Shown here: in pieces, positions 35,892 to 45,648 of the stretch
Numbering within the stretch: the first letter of the stretch is position 1
Layout: every line of letters begins with the position of its first letter
Assembly: GCF_003349955.1 (NCBI RefSeq)
Contig: NZ_QLKQ01000022.1
Location: 1-64,000, forward strand
Length of the DNA stretch: 64,000 nucleotides
Source: Azospirillum brasilense
GTDB lineage: Bacteria > Pseudomonadota > Alphaproteobacteria > Azospirillales > Azospirillaceae
Reading direction: 5' to 3'
The notes under the pieces: generated by a model
The model's database searches: none
The model's input: the letters and a program-made list of their open reading frames with translations, nothing else
Told to the model about the DNA's origin: nothing
Program-made: the position numbers and the translations under genes

Positions 35892-37454
35892 ATGACGGAC
35901 CCGACCCCCACCGCGTCGCCGCCGCTGCTGGCGGTGCGCGGCCTGTCCAAGGCCTTCCTGGGCGTCCAGGCGCTCGACGGCGTCGATTTCACCGTGCGCC
36001 ACGGCGAGATCCACGCCCTCCTCGGCGAGAACGGCGCCGGCAAGTCGACGCTGATCAAGACGCTGACCGGAGTCTACCAGCGCGACGCCGGCACTGTGGC
36101 GCTGGAGGGGCGGCCCATCGCCCCGCGCGGCGTGGAGGAGGCGCAGCGCCTGCACATTGGCACCGTCTACCAGGAGGTGAACCTGCTGCCGAACCTGTCG
36201 GTGGCGGAGAACCTGTTCCTCGGCCGGCAGCCGATGCGTTTCGGGATGCGCTTCGGTCTGGTCGACCGCGGCGCCATGCGGCGGCGGGCGCGGGCGGTGC
36301 TGATCCCCTACGGCCTGTCCCTCGACGTGACGGCGCCGCTCGGCCGCTTCTCGGTGGCGACGCAGCAGATCGTCGCCATCGCCCGCGCGGTGGACATGTC
36401 GGCAAAGGTGCTGATCCTCGACGAGCCGACCGCCAGCCTCGACGCGCAGGAGGTGGCGGTCCTCTTCAAGGTGATGCGCACCCTGCGGTCGCGCGGCATC
36501 GGCATCGTCTTCGTCACCCATTTCCTCGATCAGGTCTACGCGCTGTGCGACCGCATCACCGTGCTGCGCAACGGCCGCCTGGTGGGGGAGCGGCGCACCG
36601 TCGAGCTGCCGCGCCTCGACCTCGTCGCCATGATGCTGGGGCGGGAGTTGGAAGCGGCGGCCCACCGCATCGCCCCGCCGGACGATGAGCGGGAGGAGGA
36701 CGCCCGGCCGCCGCTGGTCCGCTTCCGCGGCTACGGCAAGGCGCGCAGCGTCGAGCCCTTCGACCTCGACATCCGCCCCGGCGAGGTGGTGGGGCTCGCC
36801 GGGCTGCTCGGCTCCGGACGGACGGAGACGGCGCGGCTGGTCTTCGGCATGGACCGCGCCGACCGGGGCGAGGCAATGGTGGACGGCCAAGCGGTGCGGC
36901 TGCGCGGGCCGCGCGACGCCATCCGCCTCGGCTTCGGCTTCTGCCCGGAGGACCGCAAGAAGGAGGGCATCGTCGGCGCGCTGTCGGTGCGCGAGAACAT
37001 CATCCTGGCGCTCCAGGCGCGGCAGGGCTGGCTGCGGCCGATCCCTCGCCGCCGCCAGGAGGAGATCGCCGACCGCTTCATCCGGCTGCTCGACATCCGC
37101 ACGCCCCACGCCGAGCAGCCGATCCAGCTCCTGTCCGGCGGCAACCAGCAGAAGGCGCTGCTCGCCCGCTGGCTGGCGACCGAGCCGCGCCTGCTGATCC
37201 TCGACGAGCCGACGCGCGGCATCGACGTCGGCGCCCACGCCGAGATCATCCGCCTGATCGAGCGGCTGTGCGCCGACGGCATGGCCCTGCTGGTGGTCTC
37301 GTCGGAGCTGGAGGAGATCGTCGCCTACAGCCGCCGCGTCGTCGTGCTGCGCGACCGCCGCCATGTGGCGGAGCTGAGGGGAGGGGAGGTCGCCGTGGAC
37401 CGCATCGTCGCCGCCATCGCGTCGGAGTCCGTTCCCGTGGAGCCCCGCCCATGA
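35892..37454 (+). CDS. ytfR: sugar ABC transporter ATP-binding protein, YtfR type
   Basis: Double-domain CUT2 ATPase (520 aa). First domain: Walker [10 protein letters not shown] at about residues 45-53 and [14 protein letters not shown]. Second domain: degenerate Walker [25 protein letters not shown] and [13 protein letters not shown]. It lies 38 bases after ytfQ, and its stop overlaps the ytfT start as ATGA. It energises uptake through the YtfT/YjfF permease pair. Confidence 0.9.
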   Translation: MTDPTPTASPPLLAVRGLSKAFLGVQALDGVDFTVRHGEIHALLGENGAGKSTLIKTLTGVYQRDAGTVALEGRPIAPRGVEEAQRLHIGTVYQEVNLLPNLSVAENLFLGRQPMRFGMRFGLVDRGAMRRRARAVLIPYGLSLDVTAPLGRFSVATQQIVAIARAVDMSAKVLILDEPTASLDAQEVAVLFKVMRTLRSRGIGIVFVTHFLDQVYALCDRITVLRNGRLVGERRTVELPRLDLVAMMLGRELEAAAHRIAPPDDEREEDARPPLVRFRGYGKARSVEPFDLDIRPGEVVGLAGLLGSGRTETARLVFGMDRADRGEAMVDGQAVRLRGPRDAIRLGFGFCPEDRKKEGIVGALSVRENIILALQARQGWLRPIPRRRQEEIADRFIRLLDIRTPHAEQPIQLLSGGNQQKALLARWLATEPRLLILDEPTRGIDVGAHAEIIRLIERLCADGMALLVVSSELEEIVAYSRRVVVLRDRRHVAELRGGEVAVDRIVAAIASESVPVEPRP

Positions 37455-38500
37455 CGCGGTCGGCCCCCGGCCCGTCGCGCAACCTGCCGCAATACGGCGC
37501 GCTGGCCGCCGTGCTGCTGGCCAACTGGCTGCTCTTCCCCGACTTCTTCTCCATCCGCCTGCAGGACGGCCGGCTGTTCGGCAGCCTGATCGACGTGCTG
37601 AACCGCGGCGCTCCGGTGGCGCTGCTCGCCATCGGCATGACCATGGTCATCGCCACCCGCGGCGTCGACCTGTCGGTCGGCGCGGTGATGGCGATCTCCG
37701 GAGCGGTCGCCGCCACCCTGACCCAGGCGGGCTGGGGCTTGGCTCCGGTGCTGGCGGCGGCGCTGGGCGCCGGCCTGCTCTGCGGCCTGTGGAACGGGCT
37801 TCTGGTGGCCGTCCTGCGCATCCAGCCGATCGTCGCCACCCTGATCCTGATGGTCGCCGGCCGCGGCATCGCCCAGCTGGTCACCGAGGGGCAGATCGTC
37901 ACCTTCACCAGTCCCGGCCTCGCCTTCATCGGCAGCGGGTCGTTCCTGACCGTGCCGATGCCGGTGGTCATCACCGCCGTCCTGCTGGGGGTGACCGCGC
38001 TGCTGGTCCGGACGACCGCGCTGGGGCTGATGATCGAGGCGGTCGGCGTGAACCGGCTGTCCAGCGCCGGGGCGGGCGTCAACACGCCGGTCGTGCTGGT
38101 CGCCGTCTATGTCTGGTGCGGCCTGTGCGCCGCCGTTGCCGGTCTGGTGGTCGCCGCCGACATCCGCGGCGCCGACGCCAACAACGCCGGCCTGTGGCTG
38201 GAGCTGGACGCCATCCTGGCGGTGGTGGTCGGCGGCACGTCCCTGCTCGGCGGCCGGTTCGGGCTGCTGCTGTCGGTGGTTGGGGCGCTGACCATCCAGG
38301 CCATGAACACCGGCATCCTGCTGAGCGGCTTCAAGCCGGAGTTCAACCTGATCGTCAAGGCGGGCGTCCTGATGGTCGTCCTGCTGCTGCAATCGCCGAC
38401 CCTGACCCTGTTCCTGCCGCGTCCAGGCCCCCGGCCGGTCCGGCCGCCGACCCCGCCACGGGGCAAGCCCGAGAGCCCAAGCCCAAGCGCGGGAGCGTGA
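37451..38500 (+). CDS. ytfT: sugar ABC transporter permease, YtfT type
   Basis: Inner-membrane permease (349 aa) of the CUT2 family with about eight to ten TM segments; IGMTMVIATRGVDLSVGAVM and LDAILAVVVGGTSLLGGRFG are the conserved loops. In this transporter type two different permeases pair, here with YjfF. The C-terminal 35 residues are Pro/Ser-rich and poorly conserved-looking. Four-base overlap with ytfR indicates translational coupling. Confidence 0.88.
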   Translation: MTRSAPGPSRNLPQYGALAAVLLANWLLFPDFFSIRLQDGRLFGSLIDVLNRGAPVALLAIGMTMVIATRGVDLSVGAVMAISGAVAATLTQAGWGLAPVLAAALGAGLLCGLWNGLLVAVLRIQPIVATLILMVAGRGIAQLVTEGQIVTFTSPGLAFIGSGSFLTVPMPVVITAVLLGVTALLVRTTALGLMIEAVGVNRLSSAGAGVNTPVVLVAVYVWCGLCAAVAGLVVAADIRGADANNAGLWLELDAILAVVVGGTSLLGGRFGLLLSVVGALTIQAMNTGILLSGFKPEFNLIVKAGVLMVVLLLQSPTLTLFLPRPGPRPVRPPTPPRGKPESPSPSAGA

Positions 38501-38504
38501 CGCC

Positions 38505-39482
38505 ATGATCCACCGCTTTCTTCCCCTGCTGGTCACCACCGCCGTCCTGGTGGTCGGCTTCCTGCTCTGCGCCGCGCAGTTCCCCAACTTCGCCTCGCTG
38601 CGGGTCGTCGGCAATCTGCTGACCGACAACGCCTTTCTCGGCATCACCGCGGTCGGCATGACCTTCGTGATCCTGTCGGGCGGCATCGATCTGTCGGTGG
38701 GGGCGGTGATCGGCTTCACCACCGTGCTGCTGGCCGTTCTGATCGAACAAGGCGGCTGGCACCCCTTGTCCGCCTTCGCCGTGGCGCTGGCGGTGGCCGG
38801 CGGCTTCGGCGCGGCGATGGGCGCCGTCATCCACGTCTTCCAGATGCCGCCCTTCATCGTCACGTTGGCCGGCATGTTCGTCGCCCGCGGCCTCGGCTTC
38901 GTGCTGAGCACCGATTCCATCCCGATCAACCACCCGCTTTACGCCGAGCTGGGCGATCTGGCGCTGCGCTTCGACGGCGGGGGCAAGCTGACGCTGCCGG
39001 CGCTGCTGATGCTGGGGGTAGTGGCGGCCGCGGTGGTCTGCGCCCATTGGACGCGCTTCGGCGCCAACCTCTACGCGCTGGGCGGCAACCGCCAGTCGGC
39101 GGAGCTGATGGGCGTGCCGGTGGGCCGCACCACGGTGGCGGTCTACGCCCTGTCGGGGCTGCTGGCCGGACTGGCGGGAATCGTCTTCTCGCTCTACACC
39201 GGGGCCGGCTATTCGCTGGCGGCGACGGGGGTGGAACTGGACACCATCACCGCGGTGGTGATCGGCGGCACCCAGCTGACCGGCGGCTACGGCTATGTGA
39301 TCGGCACCTTCATCGGGGTGCTGATCCAGGGCCTGATCCAGACCTACATCACCTTCGACGGCAGTCTGAGCAGCTGGTGGACGAAGATCGCCATCGGCGT
39401 GCTGCTGTTCGTCTTCATCCTGCTGCAGAAGGGGCTGCTGGCGGTCTGGACCGGCCGCGGCGGCACCCCGGCGGAGGCGTAA
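38505..39482 (+). CDS. yjfF: sugar ABC transporter permease, YjfF type
   Basis: Second permease (325 aa) of the YtfQRT-YjfF importer: [38 protein letters not shown] and LDTITAVVIGGTQLTGGYG are family hallmarks. It starts four bases after the ytfT stop and ends six bases from the convergent pth stop, closing the pentose region; no separate terminator is visible in that gap. Confidence 0.9.
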   Translation: MIHRFLPLLVTTAVLVVGFLLCAAQFPNFASLRVVGNLLTDNAFLGITAVGMTFVILSGGIDLSVGAVIGFTTVLLAVLIEQGGWHPLSAFAVALAVAGGFGAAMGAVIHVFQMPPFIVTLAGMFVARGLGFVLSTDSIPINHPLYAELGDLALRFDGGGKLTLPALLMLGVVAAAVVCAHWTRFGANLYALGGNRQSAELMGVPVGRTTVAVYALSGLLAGLAGIVFSLYTGAGYSLAATGVELDTITAVVIGGTQLTGGYGYVIGTFIGVLIQGLIQTYITFDGSLSSWWTKIAIGVLLFVFILLQKGLLAVWTGRGGTPAEA

Positions 39483-39488
39483 CCCTGC

Positions 39489-40064
39489 CTATTTGGCGGG
39501 AGCGGTCGCCAGGGTGACCTTGTTCATGAAGGTCTCCGCCTGCCCCTTCACGACCAGCGGGAAGGCGTCGGCGACGGCGTCGATCAGCGGGTCGAGCCAG
39601 CTCTGCTCGGCCTTGGCGAAGTCATGGAGGACATAGCCGCTGACCCGATCCTTGTCGCCGGGATGGCCGATGCCCAGGCGGATGCGCCAGTACTCCTTGC
39701 CGAGATGCGCGTCGATGGAGCGCAGGCCGTTGTGCCCGCCATGCCCGCCGCCCTTCTTCACCCGGATCTTGCCGGGCGGCAGGTCCAGCTCGTCATGGAT
39801 GACGACGACGTCCTCGGGCTTCATCTTGAAGAACTGAACGGCGGCGGCGACCGATTGGCCCGACAGGTTCATGAAGGTCAGCGGCTCCAGGGCGATCACC
39901 TTCTCGCCGCCGATCGTGCCCTCGGCGGTCTGGCCCTGGAAGCGCTTGCGCCAGGGGCCGAAGCCGTGGCGGCGGGCGATCTCCTCCACCGCCATGAAGC
40001 CGATGTTGTGCCGGTTGCGCGCGTATTCGGCGCCAGGGTTGCCCAATCCCACCAGCAGCAGCAT
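39489..40064 (-). CDS. pth: peptidyl-tRNA hydrolase
   Basis: Releases tRNA from stalled peptidyl-tRNA (191 aa, standard length). Catalytic residues: Asn9 (GLGNPG), His19 (RNRHNIGF), Asp91 ([10 protein letters not shown]) and Asn112 ([11 protein letters not shown]). Downstream of rplY on the same strand, the usual neighbour, separated by 89 bases holding a stem-loop. The ychF gene that often follows pth is not here; the sugar importer abuts instead. Confidence 0.96.
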   Translation of the reverse strand: MLLLVGLGNPGAEYARNRHNIGFMAVEEIARRHGFGPWRKRFQGQTAEGTIGGEKVIALEPLTFMNLSGQSVAAAVQFFKMKPEDVVVIHDELDLPPGKIRVKKGGGHGGHNGLRSIDAHLGKEYWRIRLGIGHPGDKDRVSGYVLHDFAKAEQSWLDPLIDAVADAFPLVVKGQAETFMNKVTLATAPAK

Positions 40065-40107
40065 GGCGCAGTCTCCTCATCGCAAAACGGCATAAGCCGG
40101 AAACGAA

Positions 40108-40129
40108 ACAGGGGGCCGAAGCCCCCTGT
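40108..40129 (-). terminator. stem-loop between rplY and pth
   Basis: A perfect 9-bp stem (40108-40116 with 40121-40129) with a CGAA tetraloop. On the minus strand it is followed by a short U-rich stretch, so it may partly terminate rplY mRNA while allowing read-through to pth. Confidence 0.6.
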
Positions 40130-40153
40130 CGCAACCCCAAAGGCGGCTTCCGA

Positions 40154-40765
40154 TCAGGAAGCGGCGGCCTCGGCGCCCTCGGCCTCTTCGGACTTCAGGC
40201 CCGACGGGGCGACGATCGTGGCGATCGTGAAGTCGCGGTCGGTGATGGTCGAGGCGACACCCTCCGGCAGCTTCACCGAAGAGATGTGGATCGAATCGCC
40301 GACGTCGTAGCCCTCGCAGGAGATCGTGATCTGCTCCGGGATGTTGCCGGCGGAGACGGTCACGTCCAACTCGTGGCGGACGATGTTCAGCACGCCGCCG
40401 CGCTTCAGGCCCGGCGACTTCTCCTGGTCGACGAACTCGACCGGAACCTGCACGGTGGTGCGGGTTTCGGTGGAGACGCGCAGGAAGTCGACGTGCAGCG
40501 GGACGTCGGTGACCGGATGGAACTGCACGTCGCGCGGCAGGACCCGGTGAGTGGCGCCATCGACCGTGATGTCGAACAGGTGCGTGAAGAAGCCCGCCTG
40601 GTTCAGAACACGGGTGAACGTGAACTTCTCCAGCGAAATCATGATGGGGGCCTGCTTGCCACCGTAGATCACGGCCGGGATACGGCCATCACGACGGGTC
40701 TGGCGGGCGGTCCCCTTGCCGGCCCGGTCGCGCGCTTCGGCGCTGAGCGGAACGATCTGCGTCAT
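40154..40765 (-). CDS. rplY: 50S ribosomal protein L25 (Ctc form)
   Basis: Long-form L25/Ctc (203 aa) that binds 5S rRNA. The N-terminal L25 domain (about 1-95) shows RDRAGKGTARQTRRDGRIPA and VIYGGKQAP; the C-terminal TL5 beta domain holds PVEFVDQEKSPGLKRGG then VLNIVRHELDV. The tail is Glu/Ala-rich (EEAEGAEAAAS), common in alphaproteobacteria. It is followed by pth in the conserved order. Confidence 0.95.
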   Translation of the reverse strand: MTQIVPLSAEARDRAGKGTARQTRRDGRIPAVIYGGKQAPIMISLEKFTFTRVLNQAGFFTHLFDITVDGATHRVLPRDVQFHPVTDVPLHVDFLRVSTETRTTVQVPVEFVDQEKSPGLKRGGVLNIVRHELDVTVSAGNIPEQITISCEGYDVGDSIHISSVKLPEGVASTITDRDFTIATIVAPSGLKSEEAEGAEAAAS

Positions 40766-41088
40766 CGGAAGAACTCCTTGAACGGAAAAAAGCGCCAGCC
40801 TCCAGGGGTGCTGACGCGTGGGCGCGGTGATTAAGCCATGCGGGGCACGGCGTCAAGCGCGGAGTGGCCGGCTCATGGGTGGAGCCGTGGAATCGCGGGC
40901 AAGATCGACACGGATTTCACGGACTCACACACGGATGACACGGATCTTGTTGCTCCGTATGAAGGCGCGGAAGCCAAATTCCGTGAAATCCGTGTCGATC
41001 TTGTTTCCCGCCGCGCGGCTTTCCGGAAACGAAAAACGGAGCCGCCGAAGCCGCTCCGTTCATCGCCGTCCGAAGATCGGGTATGCCG
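40766..41088. repeat. intergenic region with a 24-bp perfect inverted repeat
   Basis: This 323-base gap between prs and rplY has no gene. Arms at 40900-40923 and 40980-41003 are perfectly complementary over 24 bases, and a further GCGGG/CCCGC pair extends outside. Between them the word ACACGGAT recurs. The structure could fold into a long hairpin in a prs transcript. It has the appearance of a small palindromic mobile element (MITE or REP-like), with no transposase. Confidence 0.75.
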
Positions 41089-42024
41089 TTACGAGAACAG
41101 GCTCGACACCGAACGCTCCTCGCTGATGCGGGTGATCGCGTCGGCGAGCAGCGGGGCGATGGTGAGCTGGCGGATGTTGCGCGACACGCGCACGGCCTCG
41201 GTCGCCTGGATGCTGTCGGTGGTGACCAGCTGCTCCAGCGGCGACACGGCCACGCGGGCCACCGCACCGCCGGACAGGACGCCGTGGGTGCAATAGGCGT
41301 GGACCGACTTCGCGCCGGCGTCCATCAGGGCGACCGCGGCGTTGCACAGCGTGCCGCCCGAATCCACGATGTCGTCGAGCAGGATGCAGCGGCGGTTCTT
41401 GACGTCGCCGATGATGTTCATCACCTCCGACACGCCGGCGCGCTCACGCCGCTTGTCGATGATGGCGAGATCGGCGTCCAGCCGCTTGGCCAGCGAGCGG
41501 GCGCGCACCACGCCGCCGACGTCGGGCGACACCATCGTCACCTCGCCGATGTCCTCGAAGGTCGCGCGGATGTCCTTCTCGAACACCGGGGCGGCCATCA
41601 GGTTGTCGGTCGGGATGTCGAAGAAGCCCTGGATCTGGCCCGCGTGCAGGTCCATGGTCAGCACGCGGTTGGCGCCGGCCTGGGTGATCAGGTTGGCGAC
41701 CAGCTTGGCCGAGATCGGCGTGCGCGGACCGGTCTTGCGATCCTGGCGCGCATAGCCGTAGTAGGGGAGGACCGCCGTGATGCGCCGGGCCGACCCGCGA
41801 CGCAGGGCGTCGATGGTGACCAGCAGCTCCATCAGGTTGTCGTTGGCCGGGAACGACGTCGACTGGACCACGAACACGTCTTCGCCGCGCACGTTCTCCA
41901 GGATTTCGACGAACACCTCCATGTCCGAAAAACGGCGGATGCTCGCTTTGGTCAGCGGCACGCCGAGACAGGTGGAGATGGCCTCGGCCAGCGGACGGTT
42001 GCTGTTGCCGGCAAGCACCTTCAT
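41089..42024 (-). CDS. prs: ribose-phosphate pyrophosphokinase
   Basis: PRPP synthase (311 aa, usual length), making 5-phosphoribosyl diphosphate from ribose 5-phosphate and ATP for nucleotide, His and Trp synthesis. The ATP-binding flexible loop is in [17 protein letters not shown], the catalytic His in [16 protein letters not shown], and the PRPP-binding loop in [17 protein letters not shown] 42024 is chosen since [10 protein letters not shown] is the universal start; the upstream frame is unrelated. A promoter-like TTTACA-N16-TTATGG lies at 42108-42135. Confidence 0.95.
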   Translation of the reverse strand: MKVLAGNSNRPLAEAISTCLGVPLTKASIRRFSDMEVFVEILENVRGEDVFVVQSTSFPANDNLMELLVTIDALRRGSARRITAVLPYYGYARQDRKTGPRTPISAKLVANLITQAGANRVLTMDLHAGQIQGFFDIPTDNLMAAPVFEKDIRATFEDIGEVTMVSPDVGGVVRARSLAKRLDADLAIIDKRRERAGVSEVMNIIGDVKNRRCILLDDIVDSGGTLCNAAVALMDAGAKSVHAYCTHGVLSGGAVARVAVSPLEQLVTTDSIQATEAVRVSRNIRQLTIAPLLADAITRISEERSVSSLFS

Positions 42025-42107
42025 CGCAGTCGGCTCTCTCTGCAGGGAATAGGTTTCGGTGCGCCCGTCAGTCCCTTGCCGACGCCGCCCCTTGAAAACG
42101 CGGCGGA

Positions 42108-42135
42108 CCATAACAAAGGGCCGCACCCATGTAAA
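42108..42135 (-). promoter_or_regulatory. candidate sigma-70 promoter of prs
   Basis: On the minus strand TTTACA (42130-42135), a 16-base spacer, and TTATGG (42108-42113) lie 84 bases upstream of the prs start in an otherwise featureless 199-base gap. Weak but well spaced. Confidence 0.35.
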
Positions 42136-42223
42136 CGTTCCATGACGGGCGGTTCAAGACGCCGCAGCCAGCCGGCTCTGCGATTCCCGCATGGCGCAAG
42201 CGTGGCGGTAAGACGCTCGTGCA

Positions 42224-42703
42224 TCACCGCACCGCGAACTTCGCGAGGTGCGTCTTCATGGGCAGGTCGGCCTTCACGAAATGGTCGAAGAACCAGAACT
42301 GCAGCAGCTCGTTCGCCTTCCCCTTCACGTAGCTGTACTCGAAGGCGGACTCCTCGGCGTCCACCTGCCCGATGATGTCGTCCAGGAGGTCGGCGAGCCG
42401 TCGATGCTGCGCCCTGTGCTCCTCCAGATGCGGGTAGCGCATCGAGGCCTGGACCCGCTCCTCGCGCAGGAAATGGCGGACCGAGACGCGGCGCAGCTCG
42501 TTCAGCAGGGCCAGCGCCGTCCTGCGGCCGGATTCCTCGCCCGGCAGGGCGACAAAGCGGCGGATCAGCTCGTGCTGCATCCGATGGTCGGCGTCCAGCC
42601 CGCCGTTGTCGAGCACCATCCGCGCGCTGCGCCAATCGCCCCGCCTGTCGCCGTTCCGTCCCTCGCCCCCCAGCGTCGCCTCCCGGTGCGCGTCCATCGT
42701 CAT
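42224..42703 (-). CDS. hemerythrin-like oxygen-binding protein
   Basis: Bacteriohemerythrin-type four-helix protein (159 aa) with a likely non-haem di-iron centre. Ligand pattern: His40, His77-xxx-Glu81, His96-xxx-His100, His141-xxxx-Asp146 (HFLREERVQ, HLEEHRAQH, FFDHFVKADLPMK). Such proteins store or sense O2, or deliver it to oxygen-dependent enzymes, in microaerophiles. ATG 42703 is supported by GGAGGG upstream; a frame to 42772 lacks this. It stands alone, with no sensory domain attached. Confidence 0.85.
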   Translation of the reverse strand: MTMDAHREATLGGEGRNGDRRGDWRSARMVLDNGGLDADHRMQHELIRRFVALPGEESGRRTALALLNELRRVSVRHFLREERVQASMRYPHLEEHRAQHRRLADLLDDIIGQVDAEESAFEYSYVKGKANELLQFWFFDHFVKADLPMKTHLAKFAVR

Positions 42704-42821
42704 GCCGGCATCCCCCTCCGGAATGTCCCAACCCGTGAGAATTGATCTTACCCGAAATGGGTCGTATCGCAATCAGTCAGAGGTAAGAACAATTTTAGGA
42801 CGAAGGATTTTCCGCTCACGG

Positions 42822-43589
42822 TCAGCCCTGAAGGACGATGGCCGACAGGCCGCGCCCATAGTCCTTTTCGCCGCGCAGGCAGGACCGGCGGTAGCTGAAG
42901 AAGCGGTCCTCCTCGACCACCGTGTCGTTGGGGCAGCGCTGGATGATCTCCACCCCGGTGTCGCCCAGGCGGCGGGTGATGTAGCCGGCCAGATCGAACA
43001 GGAAATGGTCCGGACGGCGGGCCGGGGCGAAATAGTCGCGGTTGCGCGGGTCCTCCGCCAGGAAGGGGGCGGGGAATTCCGGCCCGACCTCGTAGGAGCG
43101 CTGGGCGATGCAGGGGCCGATGGCGGCGACGATGCGGTTGCGCTTGGCGCCCAGCTCCTCCATGCGCGCGATGGTCCCCTCCAGCACGCCGCCCTTGGCG
43201 CCCTTCCAGCCGGCGTGGGCGGCGCCGATGACGCGGGCCTTCTCGTCGGCGAACAGAACCGGGGCGCAGTCGGCGGTGAGGATGCCCAGCGCGATCCCCG
43301 GACGGTCGGTCGCCATGGCGTCGGCGTGGGGCGCCTGATCGGGCGTCCAGGGCTCGGTCACGGCGACACAGGTCGGGCTGTGCACCTGATAGCAGGTGAC
43401 GAGCCGTTCCGGCGGAACGTCCATGCGGACGGCGGCGCGCGCGCGGTTCTCCGCCACGGCGGCGGGCGCGTCCCCGGACCCGAAGCCGACGTTCAGCGAG
43501 GCGTACAGCCCCGTCGACACGCCGCCGGTGCGGGTGAAGAAGGCGTGTCGGATGTGGGTGATGTCGTTCAGCGCGCCAAGCGTAATCAC
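42822..43589 (-). CDS. pgeF: PgeF/YfiH-type purine nucleoside phosphorylase (multicopper 'laccase domain' family)
   Basis: Member (255 aa) of the DUF152/YfiH family, now known to act as broad-specificity nucleoside phosphorylase/deaminase, and peptidoglycan editing factor in E. coli. The zinc-ligand pattern is seen: His in YQVHSPTC, Cys in LTADCAPVLF, His in GAAHAGWKG. Starts with GTG, AGGGA upstream. Third in the run lgt-midA-pgeF, an order widely kept in alphaproteobacteria, and 46 bases after midA. Confidence 0.88.
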   Translation of the reverse strand: MITLGALNDITHIRHAFFTRTGGVSTGLYASLNVGFGSGDAPAAVAENRARAAVRMDVPPERLVTCYQVHSPTCVAVTEPWTPDQAPHADAMATDRPGIALGILTADCAPVLFADEKARVIGAAHAGWKGAKGGVLEGTIARMEELGAKRNRIVAAIGPCIAQRSYEVGPEFPAPFLAEDPRNRDYFAPARRPDHFLFDLAGYITRRLGDTGVEIIQRCPNDTVVEEDRFFSYRRSCLRGEKDYGRGLSAIVLQG

Positions 43590-43635
43590 GAACCCGTCCC
43601 TTTGCTGTCGCGGTCTCTTGTTCGGATGCCAGTGT

Positions 43636-44766
43636 TCAGGATGCCAGATCCGGGCCTTCGAAGCCCGCCGGAGGCCCCAGGCCGGGGGAGGCGAGGGCCA
43701 GAACCTTGAAGAGGGTGCCCATTTGGTCGGGCGCGATCAAGCGGGCCAGCGCGGAGTCGATGTCCGCGGCCTGCTTCGCCGTGGCGCTGCGCTTCAGCGC
43801 GGCGGCGCGCGGCTGGATGCCCAGCCGGGCCAGCCAGTCGCCCTGGTCCACCGGACCGAAGCTCTCCGCCCCGCCCTCGCGCGCGGCGGCGGCGATGGCG
43901 GCGAAGTCCACATGGGCGGTCAGGTCGGCCTCGCCCGGCGCGTCCAGCACCGGGGCGTAGGCGTGGCGGCGCAGCGCCTGGAGCGTGTCGCCGACCGCCG
44001 GCCCGCCGCGGTAGCCGTAGTCGATCACCAGGGCCGCGCCGGGGTGGATCGCCAGACGCTCCCCGATCAGCCGGGCCACCGCCTGGGAGGCCGGGGAAAC
44101 CTCGACCACGCTGCCCTCCGGGGCGTCGCGCAGGGCCGGCGGGATCAGCCGGGCGCCGGCGCTGCCGAAGGCCTCCAGGACGAAGCGGAAGCGGGGCGTG
44201 TCCGTGGATTCCGTGCTGTCGATGTCGATCAGCCGCTCGAACCAGCCGTGGCTGGTCTTCTGGACCTGACGGATGGGCAGGGCGTCGAAGAATTCGTTGG
44301 CGAGGATCAGGGTCGGGCCTTCGGGCACGTCCTCCAGCCGGTCGTGCCACGTGACCGCGACACCGGCCAAGGTGTCCTTCTGGCGGGCGCGCAGCGTCGG
44401 GCTGGTCTCGACGAGATGGACACGGGCGGCCTCGCGGAAGGCGGGAACCAGCGCGGCGGCGCGCAGTGCGTCCTGCATCAGCGTGCCGCGGCCCGGCCCC
44501 AGCTCCACCAGATGGACGGGGGCGGGGCCGCCCAGCCGCGCCCAGGTGTCGACGCACCACAGCCCGGCCAGCTCGCCGAACATCTGGCTGATTTCCGGGG
44601 CGGTGGTGAAGTCGCCGGACACGCCGAAAGGGTCCTGGCGCATGTAGTAGCCGAAGCGCGGATGCCCCAGCGCCTCCGCCATGAAGGCGGCGACCGACAG
44701 CGGCCCGTCCAGCAGGATGCGGCGGGCGAGGTGGTGGGCGAGGCTGTCCGAGGCGGCGTCACTCAT
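43636..44766 (-). CDS. midA: MidA/NDUFAF7-type protein arginine methyltransferase
   Basis: SAM-dependent methyltransferase (376 aa) homologous to mitochondrial NDUFAF7, which methylates an arginine of complex I subunit NDUFS2; the bacterial role is probably complex I assembly. Signatures: YYMRQDPFGVSGDFTTAPEI, VELGPGRGTLMQD (SAM loop) and LANEFFDALPIRQ. ATG 44766 lies 17 bases after the lgt stop, so it is co-transcribed with lgt and pgeF. Confidence 0.88.
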   Translation of the reverse strand: MSDAASDSLAHHLARRILLDGPLSVAAFMAEALGHPRFGYYMRQDPFGVSGDFTTAPEISQMFGELAGLWCVDTWARLGGPAPVHLVELGPGRGTLMQDALRAAALVPAFREAARVHLVETSPTLRARQKDTLAGVAVTWHDRLEDVPEGPTLILANEFFDALPIRQVQKTSHGWFERLIDIDSTESTDTPRFRFVLEAFGSAGARLIPPALRDAPEGSVVEVSPASQAVARLIGERLAIHPGAALVIDYGYRGGPAVGDTLQALRRHAYAPVLDAPGEADLTAHVDFAAIAAAAREGGAESFGPVDQGDWLARLGIQPRAAALKRSATAKQAADIDSALARLIAPDQMGTLFKVLALASPGLGPPAGFEGPDLAS

Positions 44767-44783
44767 GGCGGGACCTTCCGGCG

Positions 44784-45590
44784 TCAGACGGCGGCGGGGT
44801 GGCGGCGGGCCTGGGCGACCAGCCACACACCGAACAGAACCATCGGCACCGACAGAAGTTGTCCCATCGTCGCCCCGGCATAGAGGAATCCGAGCTGCGC
44901 GTCCGGCTCGCGGAAGAACTCCGCGATGATTCGCGACAGGCCGTAGCCGATGAAGAAGATGCCTGCCGTCATGCCGGCGCGCCCGCGCACGGCGGGCATC
45001 CGGACCAGGATGGCCAGCAGGACGAACAGCACCGCCCCCTCCAGGAAGGCTTCATAGAGCTGGCTGGGGTGCCGCGGCACCTGCAGCGGGTCGCGCGGGA
45101 ACACCACCGCCCAGGAGACGTCGGGCGCCGGTCGGCCATACAGCTCCCCGTTGATGAAGTTGGCGATGCGGCCGAAGAACAGGCCGATGGGGGCCGCCGC
45201 GGCGATCAGGTCGCCGAAGGCGAGCGGCGACAGGCCGCGCTTCCAGCAGAACAGCAGGATCGCGCCGAGAACGCCGATCAGCCCGCCGTGGAAGGACATG
45301 CCGCCGTGCCAGACCATCAGCGCGTCGAGCGGATTCTGGAGGTAGAAGGGCAGGTTGTAGAACAGCACGTAGCCGATCCGCCCGCCCAGGATGACGCCGA
45401 CCACGGCCCAGGTCAGGAAGTCGTCGTAATCCTCCGCCGAGGGGCGGCCCGGCGTGCGGCGGGCCAGCGCCAGGCAGTAGCGCCAGCCGAGCACGAAGCC
45501 CGCCAGATAGGCCAGCGCGTACCAGCGGATGACGATCGGCCCGAGTTCGAACGCCACGGGGTCGATGGCGGGGAAGGCGATGGCGAGCAT
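44784..45590 (-). CDS. lgt: prolipoprotein diacylglyceryl transferase
   Basis: Essential inner-membrane enzyme (268 aa, about seven TM segments) that adds diacylglycerol to the lipobox cysteine of prolipoproteins. The signature [14 protein letters not shown] is intact, as are [12 protein letters not shown] near the N-terminus and [12 protein letters not shown]. First gene of the lgt-midA-pgeF group, 58 bases downstream of hldD. Confidence 0.96.
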   Translation of the reverse strand: MLAIAFPAIDPVAFELGPIVIRWYALAYLAGFVLGWRYCLALARRTPGRPSAEDYDDFLTWAVVGVILGGRIGYVLFYNLPFYLQNPLDALMVWHGGMSFHGGLIGVLGAILLFCWKRGLSPLAFGDLIAAAAPIGLFFGRIANFINGELYGRPAPDVSWAVVFPRDPLQVPRHPSQLYEAFLEGAVLFVLLAILVRMPAVRGRAGMTAGIFFIGYGLSRIIAEFFREPDAQLGFLYAGATMGQLLSVPMVLFGVWLVAQARRHPAAV

Positions 45591-45648
45591 GCGCGGCGGG
45601 TGCCTTATGTTGTTTCGGCGTTTCCCCGGTCGGGGAGAGGCGGAACCG

